64,000 bases of DNA from Amblyomma americanum (taxonomy: Eukaryota > Arthropoda > Arachnida > Ixodida > Ixodidae), in the NCBI RefSeq assembly GCF_052857255.1, contig NC_135505.1:64965149-65029148 (forward strand), given 5' to 3'. Shown one piece after another: positions 32,301 through 43,460 of the stretch. A program made the translations under genes and the position numbers. The first letter of the stretch is position 1; each line of letters opens with the position of its first letter. The notes below the pieces were generated by a model that was not told where the DNA came from, ran no database searches, and saw nothing but the letters and a program-made list of their open reading frames with translations.

Positions 32301-33154
32301 AAAAAGGCGACCAAATGAAATTCGAGCAGTGGAATGCGTAGACGCGGTATTGTTCGCGTTTCCTTCCAGCGCGATGGTATAAGCGGCACGAAGGCCCTCT
32401 CGCTGGGTGCTCCTGTACAAGCACGAAGTTACCCGGAAAACTAAATCCTTTCAGCGGCCATTCATTTTCAACCCAAGCTCTCACAGCATGTCATTGGAAA
32501 CTCTCAAAACTCTCGCTTCATTCAAAAACGTTTACATGTTAATATGAGGAAACAAGTGATGACCGGGAAAGAGCTTTGACTGAGGAACCTTTTCCAATGT
32601 AAGCATGACAGCTTGCTCAAGATGATTGCTTAACCGTGGGATATACGTTGAGGCTACATGCCCACAAATTCTGTATAAGCACAATTTTCAACCAGAAGTT
32701 CTTTGTTTTTTTGAACGGCTTCTTTCTCATACTATTAGGTTTCCACTATAACTGTCATATATCCACATATGTCTCCTCTGTAAGCTTGCATTTTATTGCT
32801 ACTAACGTTATTGCAGTCGTAAAACTCGTTCGTCATACTATCGATGCACATTGAAGCCCTGGCCTTATGTAAGCATTATATGTCAATAGTTTATTACATG
32901 TAAACGTTTCTAAGTTAATTGCCAGAAAACATAGCCTCCTAAACGCAAACGAACACGTTATCTTTGTGTTTCAGGAAAAATATTTTTATTTATTGTTACA
33001 CCTGCAGGGACAGTTGAAAAATCTACACACTCTACCATACAGTTTCTCGCCAGTCTGAATAGTCAAATAAGGCGCATTTTCTTTCCTCCTTCTGAAAACT
33101 ATAATCTCATACTTAGTATTTTCAATGGCTACCTACCCTCCTAGTAGGTCACCA
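32301..33154. other. no gene seen
   Basis: This is AT-rich, intron-like sequence without recognisable elements. Confidence 0.4.
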
Positions 33155-33166
33155 CAAAGTGTGGTA

Positions 33167-33401
33167 CGCCACCGAGGTGGCTGTGTGATTATGGCGCTCG
33201 GCTTGCAGACACGAAAGACGCGGGTTCGATCCCGGCCACAACTGTCGAATTTCGATGAAGGCCAAATTGTAGAGGCCCGTGTACAGTGTGATGTCCGCGC
33301 ACGTTAAAGCACCCTAGATGGTCGAAATTTCTGGAGCTCTTCTCTACGGCGTCCCTGATGGCCCGACTCGCTTTCGGACGTTGAACCCCCGTTAACCAGA
33401 C
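33167..33401 (+). mobile_element. family-2 SINE with perfect 12-bp target duplication
   Basis: It has the head CGCCACCGAGGTGGCTGTGT, the B box GGTTCGATCCCGGCC, GTCGAATTTCGATGAAGGCC, GCACGTTAAAG, CGAAATTTCTGGAGC and the end CGTTGAACCCCCGTTAACCA. CAAAGTGTGGTA flanks it on both sides (33155-33166 and 33402-33413). This copy defines the family-2 boundaries in this window. Confidence 0.9.
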
Positions 33402-33413
33402 CAAAGTGTGGTA

Positions 33414-33930
33414 TGATGGATGGAAACAGCTTTTATTAGAAAAAAAGAAAGGGAAAATCTTCCAGAGTGGTCTCCTACTGGCCGAGGAGTCCACGTGCTT
33501 GTGCCTCACATCAAGCCCGATCCACCAGCCATTTCTGGCCGGCGGGCTGAGCGGTCTGTAAAGCAGCCTATGGAAGTACTACGGCTTCAGAACAGTCTCC
33601 TATATGCGATGTGTATATGCACGTTTGCCAAATTCTCTACGCGCTGGTCATTATAGTGCCCATAATGGAAGATTCGGCTAAGCAGGCGCCCGAAGAGCTC
33701 TATAGCTCTTGTCCTGATGGGGCCAGTCAGCTTTTGTCTTTTTTGCCCAGAGGGGACAGCGCTAGCTGTGACGGCTTTACAGAAGCAGCAGCGGCTGTAC
33801 CCTCCAGTGGAAAACATGCATGGAAGTGCAATCTTCACGTGGGTGCGAGGCAGTCCTCCGGAACGACCCGACTCGAGGCGGGCTTACAGCGGGGATGGGT
33901 GAGCACGACAGACTCATATGTTGTTTCCTT
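33414..33930. other. no gene seen
   Basis: Overlapping frames of 60-115 codons on both strands have no domain. Confidence 0.35.
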
Positions 33931-33937
33931 ACAGAAA

Positions 33938-34200
33938 TGGCCTATATACAGTCTATAGACTTCTTATAGGCTCTATTTCTTTCCTACAGATATTTATTCG
34001 TCTATTTGTAGTCTATAGGCTGTCTGTAGACAAGTCTACTAAAAGTGCATGGCAATACATCTATGCATTGTCTATAGACTGTCTACGGGATTTGTATTGG
34101 CTATAGAGTGTTATCTAGGGTTTGTTTATAGAGTTTAAAGTCTTTATAGATAGCAGTCTGTGAACAGTCAATAGACTGTCTAAAAAATGTGTATGGGTTA
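33938..34200 (+). repeat. TCTATAGA-rich palindromic repeat block
   Basis: TCTATAGA palindromes occur at 33952-33959 and 34071-34078. Many variants (AGTCTATAGGC, GACTGTCTA, GGCTATAGAG) are scattered between them, giving a degenerate cluster with period near 12-16 bases. Confidence 0.6.
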
Positions 34201-34704
34201 AGTGACTGCCTCACGTGACAGTCCTGAGCAATGCGAAAAATCATGCTTCCAGGCGGCTTTGCAAACTCTCTTCTCATTTTCGAAACGTATTTTCTGCTGC
34301 ACACTATGTACACCCCTTTCCTTCCATACGGAAAGGGGTGCAAACTCCATTGAAAATCACCCTCCCATTGGTTGATTCAAAGTTCTGTTTTGTTGAGACT
34401 AGGCACAGTGTTAAATTTTCTCGCTATATGTGAACTTTCCAAAGGATGAGAAAAAAGGGGGAAAAAGCGCTCTGAGAACATCGCGATTTTAAACTTCCAC
34501 CAGAGTACTGTAGTAACAGTTGCGTTGCACTGCGGTCAGGAGCAAGTTACCTTGTCGAAAACGCGTTGGAAACTTTGTAGCGCACTTTGATTGCTATAGC
34601 AGACTATATGCACAGCACTGAACTTCTCATGACACTTCACTACGTGCAGAAAAAAAAAGAAAGAACTAGCTGACATGTTTCCCGTGTCACGTTTCCGCAA
34701 ACAG
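34201..34704. other. no gene seen
   Basis: A short inverted pair (CACCCCTTTCCTTCC and GGAAAGGGGTG at 34311-34339) is visible. Otherwise nothing is assigned. Confidence 0.4.
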
Positions 34705-34817
34705 CGCGCCTCAAGAGGAAGGTCCGAAACCTGCTGAAAGTGAACAAAGAACTGGCAGCGGCCCTGGCTGCTGCAAGGCCCCAAGTAGCGAAGCTGGAAG
34801 AAATCGACTGTCGCCTG
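34705..34817 (+). CDS. candidate internal exon (coiled-coil-like)
   Basis: The acceptor TTTCCGCAAACAG precedes and the donor CTG/GTGAGG follows a 113-base segment. In one frame it encodes RLKRKVRNLLKVNKELAAA then LAAARPQVAKLEEIDCRL. Leucines sit at heptad-like intervals, suggesting a coiled coil or leucine-zipper tail. A second frame is also open. The host gene is unknown. Whether it joins the exon candidates at 30.87 or 52.71 kb is untested. The frame shown is phase-compatible with 52710. Confidence 0.4.
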
Positions 34818-35022
34818 GTGAGGGTCGAACTGGCACTCCCATTGGTGAGAGCCCTTGTTTTCAGGGTTCTAGATTTGGTGGTGCTAGCTTTGGCCTTTGA
34901 GCCCCCACATTAGTGCCCCGATCCTTTTCCTCGGGGCTTAGGCTGTCAACTTCTGTTGTCTCTAAATTTATCAATTTAAGGCAAAACTTACAGGAGGAGA
35001 AAAGTTAGAAACATTTCCATGC
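34818..35022. other. intron-like sequence
   Basis: This is the sequence between the candidate exon donor and the mariner insertion. Nothing else is seen. Confidence 0.4.
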
Positions 35023-35024
35023 TA

Positions 35025-36380
35025 CAACCTTTGTCCGTAAAGTTCCGAGGTATAGTTCATTTTTAAAAAATGCGTTTAACATATAAATCAGTTGTGCAGC
35101 ACCCTTCGAAATAGTCTCCTTGCAGTCTATACACAGCTTCCAACGCTTCTCGAGGTCTTGGAAATAGTTTCAAAACGCTTCTTTTGGCAGGGTTGTCAGC
35201 TCCTTTGTCGTGGCGTCTTGAATGGCCTCCACGCTCCCCATCTAGCGACATTTTAAGGGCTCTCTTGACGCGAGGAAAGAGGAAAAATCGCATGGGGAGA
35301 GGTCAGGCGAGTATGGCGGATAAGGAAGCACAGCAATGTTGTGCATGGCGAGAACTTTTGTCACACTGCGAGCAGTGTGCGGCCTTGCGTTATCGTGGAG
35401 AAGGCTCCATTGTCCAGATGTCCATAATTCAGGACAACGGCGTCGCAGTACATCAGGCAAAGTTCCGAGGCTGAGTCCATTAAAAAATGCCTCCTGATTC
35501 CTGATCACTCCTGATTCACCGTCTGCCATTGTGGGACGAACTCGTGGTGTATGACACCTCTGGCATCGAAAAAAACTATCAGCATCATCTTTGCTTCGGT
35601 CTTCTGTCGCCGCACCTTTCCCGACGCCGGAGAGCTTGTGCACCTCCATTCGGTGCTCTGCCTCTTTGAGGATCGTAATCAAAAGACTATGTTTCGTCTT
35701 CAGCAAAGATGCTGTCGACGAATGCAGAATCAGTCTCTGCCTCAGAGTGAAAACCAGTGCTCACTGATGCCCGCGAGTCGTTCTGGTCTTGTGTGAGGGA
35801 GTGCGGCATAAGTCTGGCATTCAGCTTTCGTTTCCCCAACTTCTCACGCAAAATTTGTTGGCATGTTGTCTTACGAATGTCGAGAGCATCTGATAGCATG
35901 CGGATTGTAATGGTGCGGTCTTGCTGTACGATTTTCCTGATCCGACCCACGTTGTTTTCATTCCGTGAAGTTGAACGGCGCCCCTGCCTTGTGTCGTTTT
36001 CCACCGGCGTTCTCCCCGAAACGGATCTCTTGTGCCACTCGAAAACTTGCGCCCGCGATAATGTCTCACTGCGCTAAGAGTCACGAAAAAGCCAATACCT
36101 CTGTGTGGCTGTCTTGCAAAGCTTCAAAAAGAATTTTATGCTTACACGATGTTCTAGGTGGACGTCCATCTCTCCACATTCACCCACAGTGGAATGCGCA
36201 GACCACTTGTGACATATTTTTCTACATGTAGTGCCATCTAACGGCTACCACAGCAATTAACATAAAAAGCTCAGGTTGGCCGAAAAAGATGGCGCTACAC
36301 ATACGCGCCAGCATGTGTTTATAGAAATTATTTCTAGAGAAGAAATTAAATCAGTCTCGAAACTTTACGGACAAATGTTG
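35025..36380 (-). mobile_element. mariner-family DNA transposon with termini
   Basis: The outer ends are inverted repeats. CAACCTTTGTCCGTAAAG then TTCCGAG at the left pairs with CAACATTTGTCCGTAAAG then TTTCGAG read inward from the right. Two mismatches are visible in the first 25 bases. TA flanks both ends (35023-35024 and 36381-36382), the expected mariner target. The length of 1356 bp is close to the usual 1.3 kb of autonomous mariners. The transposase inside is on the minus strand and broken. Confidence 0.9.
35063..36169 (-). pseudogene. mariner transposase (DD34D), frameshifted
   Basis: The start is probably MDVHLEHRVSIKFFLKLCKT at 36169. Next come LSRAQVFEWHKR, then the helix-turn-helix region (SRNENNVGRIRKIVQQDRTI) in frame 35687-36004, ending FAEDET with the first catalytic Asp. 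Frame 35242-35706 holds LLHDNARPHTA (second Asp) and YSPDLSPCDF (third Asp). I count 34 residues between the last two, hence DD34D. The C-terminus continues in frame 35063-35293 (RVKRALK, GDYFEG). At least three frame changes and a stop separate these parts, so the protein is inactive. The enzyme would cut and paste the element at TA. Confidence 0.85.
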
Positions 36381-36382
36381 TA

Positions 36383-37030
36383 TATCTGAGCACGCCACAA
36401 TTAGCGCCGCAAATAGCAAAATCCTTCGCAGGAGAAGCCAGAACTACGCCATAATGGTTATATTTTTACTTAGTGTAGTGTACCTTAATTAAACCCCATC
36501 GTCTATTTCTTGACTAATGTCTACTTAATGACTGTGTCGACGGCATCGCTTGGCGCGGGATTAGCACATCCGCCTCGTCCAGGCCATTTCAAAGCATTAC
36601 TGCGTGGTCCTATATGTTAGAATACCGCTTTTTGCGAAGTAATGATTAGTATTTTTTGCACAAAAAGTTTCCCACGATTGCTTAGGCTCCAGAGGCTCTC
36701 AACTTTCTTGTGGAATGTGTTGTTTTGTGCGTTGTGGGCGTTCAGAAAGTGCCGCCAGTTTCCTCCGAAAGCAGCGAGCAGATTCGGCCGCGTGGACCAC
36801 ATTAAAATTTCACAAAAACGGCAAAAACGATTAGCGCAATGTCTCTGGAAAACCACAACCCGTGACGAGAAATGTGACAAAAGAATTGATATCAGGTGGT
36901 TCAAGTTTTACCACACGCAATAGGTAGTATATTTTCCTATAATTTCTTACATGTAAGGCGGTTCAAAAGTCTCTTTCAGTCGCTGAAGTTCCATTAAAGA
37001 AATTTTGATTACAGGCATTTTGATTACAGG
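36383..37030. other. no gene; possible decayed tRNA-like piece
   Basis: GGCGCGGGATTAGCACATCC and CGCCTCG at 36550-36578 resemble box A of the tRNA-like block at 42.1 kb, but there is no B box. Otherwise nothing was assigned. Confidence 0.35.
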
Positions 37031-37039
37031 CAAGTTGCT

Positions 37040-37150
37040 CGAGTTCTATGCGCGTACGAAGCTCAAAGGCGCCCGAAAGCTAATATCAGAGTGCATGATA
37101 AAAAAAAAAACCTAGGTGGTCGGAATTAGTCAACAACCTTCCTTACAGTA
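37040..37150 (+). mobile_element. Ruka-like SINE, very decayed fragment
   Basis: AAAGGCGCCCGAAAGC, CTAGGTGGTCGGAATTAG and CAACCTTCCTTACAG follow SINE body order. Both ends are missing. Confidence 0.4.
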
Positions 37151-38930
37151 TGCATCCCCCATTATTAATGACAAAGCATTATGATGGAAGTGCACCATTT
37201 ATTAAGTTCAAACTGGCGCAAAAGAGAACAAAAAACACATGACTTAGCTTCACATTTAATCTCGCCTTAGAGAAAGGCTGCATTGTTTACAGAGGCCTGG
37301 AACTTCTTCATACGCTCCATTCTCTTTTGTTTGACAATCCTGAGTTACGGCGTAGTGTTCCGGTGGTGGTGGGCAACGCCTGCGCCCTTTGGAAGGCAGA
37401 GGACGACGCTCCCAAACGTGCAAATCAGGGGTAGCCGCAGTCAAGACTTCAGGTTGACTGAAATGACAGGAGCTAATCATCGTTAAGTTTGTGAGATGCC
37501 GTATGGAGCCTCCAAGGCTTCTCTGCTCATCGACAGCGGTGTAGTTCATGGCTCCTTCGTGCTGATTAGGAAATGCGCATTATGCCCCAGTTATGCCCTG
37601 CCCGTACTTTCGAAAATTAAGTGCATTTCGCGTTCCTTCGTTTAACGCGCTTGTAGGTAATTAAGTGCATAGGAGAAAGCAAGACGCAGTATGAGTGTCT
37701 GTAAGGCAAGTACAGAAGGACAGCAAGGCTCCTAGAGGCCATCCTCACTCCGGGAGCAGAGGTGACGTTCACTGGCTCGAATGACGGCAGCGAGGATGGG
37801 TGCGTTGTTGTCTTCTTTTTGTTTTGCCTCTCGTGCCTGTACATTTTAATACTTGCGCAAGCACGGCAGCGAGAGCTACCGTTAGGGCGGAGAACTGGCT
37901 CGTTTAAACGATAGGCCGAATAAAAAACCAGCGCTTAAGAACACAGACAGAGGACGAGACGAGACGGGACACACTGAAGACACACTGAATGATAGCAGGG
38001 GAAGTGGGACATTTGTATTAGTGTTTCAGTAATCTGATGTGTGTTTAAAGATGTGTGGGGACATTAGAGCATATATTCGCGCGTGCTTGTGTTTGTCATA
38101 CGTGTAGCTCTTCTCGGGCCTCCGTTCTGCATCTTGCATGCGTTCTGCGTCGTGCAAAACTTCCACTCGGCTTCGAGACATGCTTGCGTACTCTCACATT
38201 GTGCAACAGGAGTTATAGCTTTAACAAGCCATGGGCGAAGGCAGAAGAAATCTGGATTCGTACGCTGCAAAATACGCACTCATTTTGTTAAATTAGTACC
38301 TTGTGTCCAGGATCTCGCAGGTGGCCATTGGATGTGCACCTTTGCAACAAGGTTGCTTCGACAGCATTCTCAAATTGAATGGCATTGATATGGCGCATAG
38401 CGTAAAGCGATTGATCGTTTGAGTCCCGGAGTGTCCTGACAGAAAATTACTTGAGGCAACAGGTGGTGAGTGCAGCGGGGGCGTACAAGGCCTTGTCGTG
38501 GCTCATGCTGCTATAGAGATGATCGCTGGTAATGTGATCGATGTGAAACGGATGCCAGGAGTTTTGAAAGAGAGGTTAGAAATTTTTCGTGGCGTTTCCT
38601 GGTAGGGGAGGTAAGCTTCTGGGTTTCACATTACAAGTGAGCAAAGCTATATTTCCTTGGATCACCGATGCACTATCAATATTTGCATGGCCAAAGGTTA
38701 GGTACTCGACTAACTTTATGTGTCGGGTAGGAAGTGCAATCTACGGCGCAGAAAACCCAGGGCACAGCTAATTAATAGCGGTGTTTTTATTTGTTGTGAC
38801 AATGATAGAGTACGCGCTAAAGCAGTGCTAACGTGCGCGGATATATCTTAGAAGCTAATCGGACGTATTTAGAACAAATTTCTAATTTCCTACGATGAAG
38901 AGTAGCTAAACATGTTTCAGTGACGTCAGG
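37151..38930. other. no gene; one PLE-like terminal block
   Basis: CCAGCGCTTAAGAACACAGA through GACACACTGAAGACACACTG at 37929-37988 resembles Penelope-type ends seen at 12-13 kb. A minus frame at 37256-37549 is open without a known motif. Confidence 0.35.
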
Positions 38931-38934
38931 TAGC

Positions 38935-39570
38935 AATTAACAACGCAATGTTCAACAGTCTAGCAAGAGAACAGCGGTTCACAATTGGTAGCGAGGTGCT
39001 GGAAATGGTAAGGGAATACGCCTACTTTGGGCAGACTGTGACTGCTGATCCGGATCTTGAGACGGATATAACTAGAAGAAAAAGAATGGGCTGGAGTGCA
39101 AAGGGCCGGTTCTCTCAATCATGAATGGCAATACAACAGCTGCATCTTACCGGTGCTCCTCCATTGGGCAGAAATGTGGAGGCTAACGAAAAGGGTTAAG
39201 CTTAAGTTAAGCACAACGCAGCGAGCTATGGAAAGAAAAATGATAGGTGTAACGTTAAGAGACCGGAAGCGGGCCGAGTGGGTGAGAGAACAAACGCTGG
39301 ATAATTACACCCCAGTCAAAATCTAGAGGCTTGGGCAGTGCATGTAACGCGAAGGCAAGATAACCGCTGGTCCTTGAGGGTAACGTAGTGGATTCCAAGA
39401 GAAGGCAAGCATAGCAGGGGGCGGCAGAAAGTTATGTGGGCGGATGAGAATAAGAAGTTTGCGGGGCACGGTGGGCATATCTGGCAAATGTTAAGCTTAA
39501 ATGAAGAGACATGGGAGACGCCTTTGCCCTGCAGTGGGCATAGTCAGGCTGATGATGACGATGATGGCTA
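38935..39570 (+). mobile_element. RTE-type LINE, 3' fragment
   Basis: The reading includes NSLAREQRFTIGSEVLEMV, EYAYFGQTVTADPDLETDI and RRKRMGWSAKG, then TTQRAMERKMIGVTLRDRKR, then a tail with CCTGGTCCTTGAGGGTAACG-like and CCCTGCAGTGGGCATAGTC sequence and GATGATGACGATGATGG. These are the end of the RT and the C-terminal domain of RTE elements. Stops and frameshifts interrupt it. The same family appears at 5.2-5.6, 15.7-15.9 and 49.1 kb. Confidence 0.75.
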
Positions 39571-41390
39571 AAAACATGTTCAAGGATACTGGTGTCAATA
39601 TTGTTCGTAATATGACGATAAATTGTACAATTGTGGCGAAATAACTATCTCAGAGGAAATATTTCCAGTTAAATGAAAATGCATATTAGGAAAGGCTTAA
39701 GCCTAAGATAGTAAGATTCCCTAGATGGTTCGTACCCATTGCACAATATAAACACTCTTCCCTACGGTCACGTTACCAGCGCGACTAATCACCACTCACA
39801 AAATCTGTTGATATAAACGCCGCCCTTGCTGTCGGAACAAAAGGTCAAGCATAGAGCATTCAACGATAGATTCATTTTTGCTCTCATCACGGTTGCCATC
39901 GGTAAGATTTGAATTTCCGCGAAGCCCACGACGAGAGCTCGGTATGGCAGAAGGTTCGAGGATTTCAACCTCTCCCAGGAATTCTGAGTTTGCTGGATAT
40001 CGCCATGGGGGGCTCTGTCAAATCGCGTGGGAAGCCATCGTTGATGATGAAGTGCACAAGAACTAAAGGTTTATTTTCGTTCAAAATTTGTTTGGCCTAA
40101 CGCAGTTGCGGAAGCTTGCTTTTTGCAACGTACATATCAAAGGCGTTTATTGGGTCTTCATGGGAAACTTTTTTTTTACACCCGGAATGCATTGAAGTAA
40201 GGTGGTTTCTTCTCTCGGATTTGGTACATTGCTCAGCAGTAATAGGTAGGGTTTAAGCATAGATAAGAGTTAACCTTTGTACATAAACTTTTACAGAAAT
40301 TCTCCCCTGATGAAAATAAACGCAGAAATTACAAGTAGTCCACAGCAGCCGGATATGCGCTCGCTTGCCAAATACAGCGTAAGTTGTACAAATCTTCACA
40401 AAAAGAACTGTTCAAGGGCATTTATGCATGACTAGCAGAAGTAAGGTGCCGCTTCTAATCGAGCGGGCCAAAACTGCATTCATGTAGAGTATCGGCACCA
40501 GCGCATTATCCAAAAGTGAAAGAATTCAATGTCTAACACGTGCAGCCCGCTGACTATTGTCCGTTATTCCGGTTAAAATTGCTTCATCCGGTTCGTTCAG
40601 TGCGAAACGCGTATATGTTTCCTAGTCTGGAAGTTTAATGCTCATGTGATTTACAAGCTAGCGTTTAGTTTAGCCTATAACATTGGCGCTAGGGAGTTGA
40701 TGCTTTAGCTTGGGCCGGCTGTTACTGTACACTATAACATGATTTGATGGTTATCGCAGTCGTTACGGCCGAGCAGTACAAACTTAGCTCTCAATGAATG
40801 CCACATTGCAGGGCGCAAGAACCAAGTAGCATGTTAAAATCATTTATTTTTTGATCTTTGCTCCAAAAATAAGTTGCATTAAGAAACATCAATGCGAGTA
40901 TGTTATGTGATGACCTTCAAATAGCATCATACTGTAAAATGCAGAGAAAATGTCTACGCGCAAGCCAAACCAGCGCTCCATCGTACACAGGTGTCCATAT
41001 CAGCAAGAAAATGTCGTCCAGGGGCCAGAGGAGTGTGGCGTCTATGTAGAAGACGCCAAAAAGCACACGACGGATCCGGAAGTGCCGCGTCGTTCAACAG
41101 GTTGTACTTCTTAAGCACATTTCTCCCTTAGGCATTCGGCACTTCAGAACAGTCACTGCGCGCTTTCTGCTAATTGCGGAAAACAGAATACGCACTCGGT
41201 GCACCCCGAAAGAGCGAATAATGATGGAACGAAGGCTGGTTCGTACAGAGGCATAATTCAGGTGTCTGGCAATCACCGCAATACAAAGATGCTTCCTCAC
41301 CTTTCCTTTTCAACTTGAATATCTCTGGTTTTCCAACGCAAGTTTGTGGCTGGTCGTTTATCCTAATAAACCACAAATTATTAATACGGG
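39571..41390. other. no gene seen
   Basis: 1.8 kb of AT-rich sequence with no motif-bearing frame and no clear repeat. Confidence 0.45.
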
Positions 41391-41459
41391 ATGATAACAA
41401 CCCTGGATGAACACAGCACTACTCACACTTGGAGGGAGCTTCCAGAAACTACCAGCCTG

Positions 41460-41935
41460 CCACCCATTTTATCGAATCTGATGCTCTCTGTAGCCTCCAA
41501 GGGCCAGAAACCTCAAGGGGGTGGCTCTCTGCACCAAGGAGTGCAGCAGCAGGATCTCCAGGGTGGCTTGTTGCCAGGCCAATTCCCGGGTGGTGGTGCT
41601 GTACAGCAGCAGGGTGGTCTCCAAATCTCGGCGCCTCTGTAAGATGGTGGTGCAGGCTGCTGTATCGCAGCTGACATGCAGCAAGAACAGGCCACGAGCA
41701 TGATGGGTTTGATGGGCCCAGGTGATGAACAGATCGGGATGCACATTCAGCTAGAGGCTGCTGGAGCTCTGCCCAGTGGGGAGGGTCCCAATGGGCCGCC
41801 CTTAATGGAGCCAAACTCCATGCAAAATCAATGGGAGCTTTCTGTCACGTTCCATGGAGAAGCAAAGTAAACATGCAAAATGCAAAAGTAAACATGCAGC
41901 CCTCTCCATTAAACTCTATACTTCGTCTTAAGTTC
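41460..41935 (+). pseudogene. Gln/Gly/Met-rich protein remnant
   Basis: One frame reads KGQKPQGGGSLHQGVQQQ, LQGGLLPGQFPGGGAVQQQ, then a TAA at about 41640. It continues in the same frame with MQQEQATSMMGLMGPGD, IGMHIQLEAAGALPSGEGP and PNSMQNQWE. After a frameshift, VNMQNAKVNMQPSPLNSI follows. Low-complexity Q/G/M/P sequence of this kind is typical of transcriptional coactivators; SS18/CREST-like proteins came to mind, but I cannot confirm it. A stop plus a frameshift, and no splice sites, suggest a processed pseudogene fragment. No poly-A tail was seen. Confidence 0.45.
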
Positions 41936-42094
41936 TCTTGGAGCAGTTTCGAAGTTAAAAACCACATCAGGCAATCAAGAGAGCGCCACAAAAAAAAGTG
42001 TTCTTCCGTACCTCGCTGTTTCTTGTTGTCTGCTCAAGCCGTATGCATTTGCGGTTAGAGAAATTGTATAGACGCTGCCTGTGTGTGCACGCGG

Positions 42095-42240
42095 GTACTG
42101 CGATGGCGTAGGGTAGAGCATCCGCCTCGTGTGCATGAGGACCACGGTTCGAATCCGTGTGCAGCGCAGTTCATCGCCGGGTTAAAAAAATTATCCGCGT
42201 ATAGATACGTAATATTTATTGGCCTTATGCTATAGTGACA
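42095..42240 (+). mobile_element. tRNA-like SINE head (third type)
   Basis: ATGGCGTAGGGTAGAGCATC (box A) and CACGGTTCGAATCCGTG (a perfect 5-bp T-arm around the B box) are followed by GCGCAGT, which pairs with ACTGCG upstream. Spacing between arms is not canonical and an A run follows, so this is more likely a SINE than a working tRNA gene. It is related to the 32.2-kb block. Confidence 0.5.
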
Positions 42241-42365
42241 ATAAATAGCTCTTGGCTCTGTGCGCGAAGTTTGCGGGACAGGATATTGGTACAGTGTCGT
42301 CCGAAAGGTCGTTAATGTCGACGGCGGTACCAGAAAACAATGAAAATGAAAACATTCCTTTGTTG

Positions 42366-42719
42366 CTACATATAATTTAGCGCATTACGTCTTGAGTGAC
42401 AGCATGTATTGTCCCTCGCCTGTTCCTCAATACTTAACGCCCGAACCTCCAGACGAACCTGCTGCAACTTTGCTGCGATATCCTTCCACTTTCCTTGACG
42501 GCAGCTTTCCCCCACATAATTCTTTTCAATTAATTGCTTATAGGACCACTGCCGGAAAAAAGACCGGTGTCGGGAGCGCAAACGGGGCCGCCTGCTCGAT
42601 CCGTGGTGCCTTCGTCGTGTGGGTGCATTTGAACCCGCCATCAGCGGGATAGCCTCTGCTGCCGACGGGGATAAAGAAGGAGGGAACCGGTAAGAAAAAT
42701 TTCGGCTGGAGCAGTGCAT
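42366..42719 (-). CDS. hypothetical ORF, possibly Myb/SANT-like fragment
   Basis: This 117-codon frame contains FRQWSYKQLIEKNYV and QGKWKDIAAKLQQVRLEVR, which loosely fits one Myb/SANT-like helix set (Trp spacing, KWKDIAAKL). Such domains accompany Harbinger transposons and trihelix factors. The flanks are Arg- and Ser-rich low complexity. No splice signals or partner domain were seen. It could be chance. Confidence 0.25.
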   Translation of the reverse strand: MHCSSRNFSYRFPPSLSPSAAEAIPLMAGSNAPTRRRHHGSSRRPRLRSRHRSFFRQWSYKQLIEKNYVGESCRQGKWKDIAAKLQQVRLEVRALSIEEQARDNTCCHSRRNALNYM

Positions 42720-42769
42720 GCTTTGCTTCTCATTCGTATATTGAAGTTATTATGCCAGCCGTCAAGCTC

Positions 42770-43460
42770 TAAATCTCTGCATGGTAAGCAGAACCCTTGC
42801 CCTCATCTTCCGAGAACATTTTGTTATTTAGGGAAGCCGTGAAGGCTGTGCTATTCGCATGAGAAGAAAACCATGCAGCCTGGTTACTTTTGGCAAACAC
42901 TGTACTTACCTTCCCCCACCTGCTATTGTGCGCTGACGCCTTCGAGTCGTTAATGCGAAAGCATTGCATGGTTATGTCGCGTGCAATCAGTGCCCGAAAT
43001 TTTGTCCGCATGATTATGTCATTCTGCGGAGATAAATGTGCAAAAGATTGATTGTGTTAATTAGTGCGTGAGCTGGTCTTGAAATGGGAAAAGTTTGTTT
43101 GTTGAATTGCAAACAGTTATATTGGAATAATGAGAATAGATGAATGCTGTGCTTGAAGCAGGCTTCGTGTCAGTGATCCGAGGAAAAACGATGTATATAA
43201 AAAATAGAAATACCTTTGAAAATGTAAAAGGAAAATAACATAAAAATAGAAATAACATAAGAAACAACAAACGATGTATATAGAAATAGAAATAACATTG
43301 AATACTTACAAAATAAAATAACAAAAATAGACATAACATAAGAAACAATATTTTTGAGAATAATAATAATAATAAAGATATTAACAACGAAATGGCTAAT
43401 CATAAAACTAAAAAGAAACAATGAAAAATTGGGAGAAAGAGAGGACAGAGAAATTTTTTG
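42770..43460 (+). repeat. dispersed repeat family B, plus copy
   Basis: 42985-43130 matches the reverse complement of 28650-28790 (TTTTGTCCGCATGATTATG, TTCTGCGGAGATAAATGTGC, GGTCTTGAAATGGGAAAAG). The 3' part is A-rich with recurring AAATAGAAATAACAT words and a short (AAT)n at 43362-43375. No coding frame was found. Confidence 0.6.

Noticed and set aside
42095..42175. functional tRNA gene
   Set aside because: The T-arm is perfect but spacing between arms is wrong and an A-rich SINE-like tail follows.
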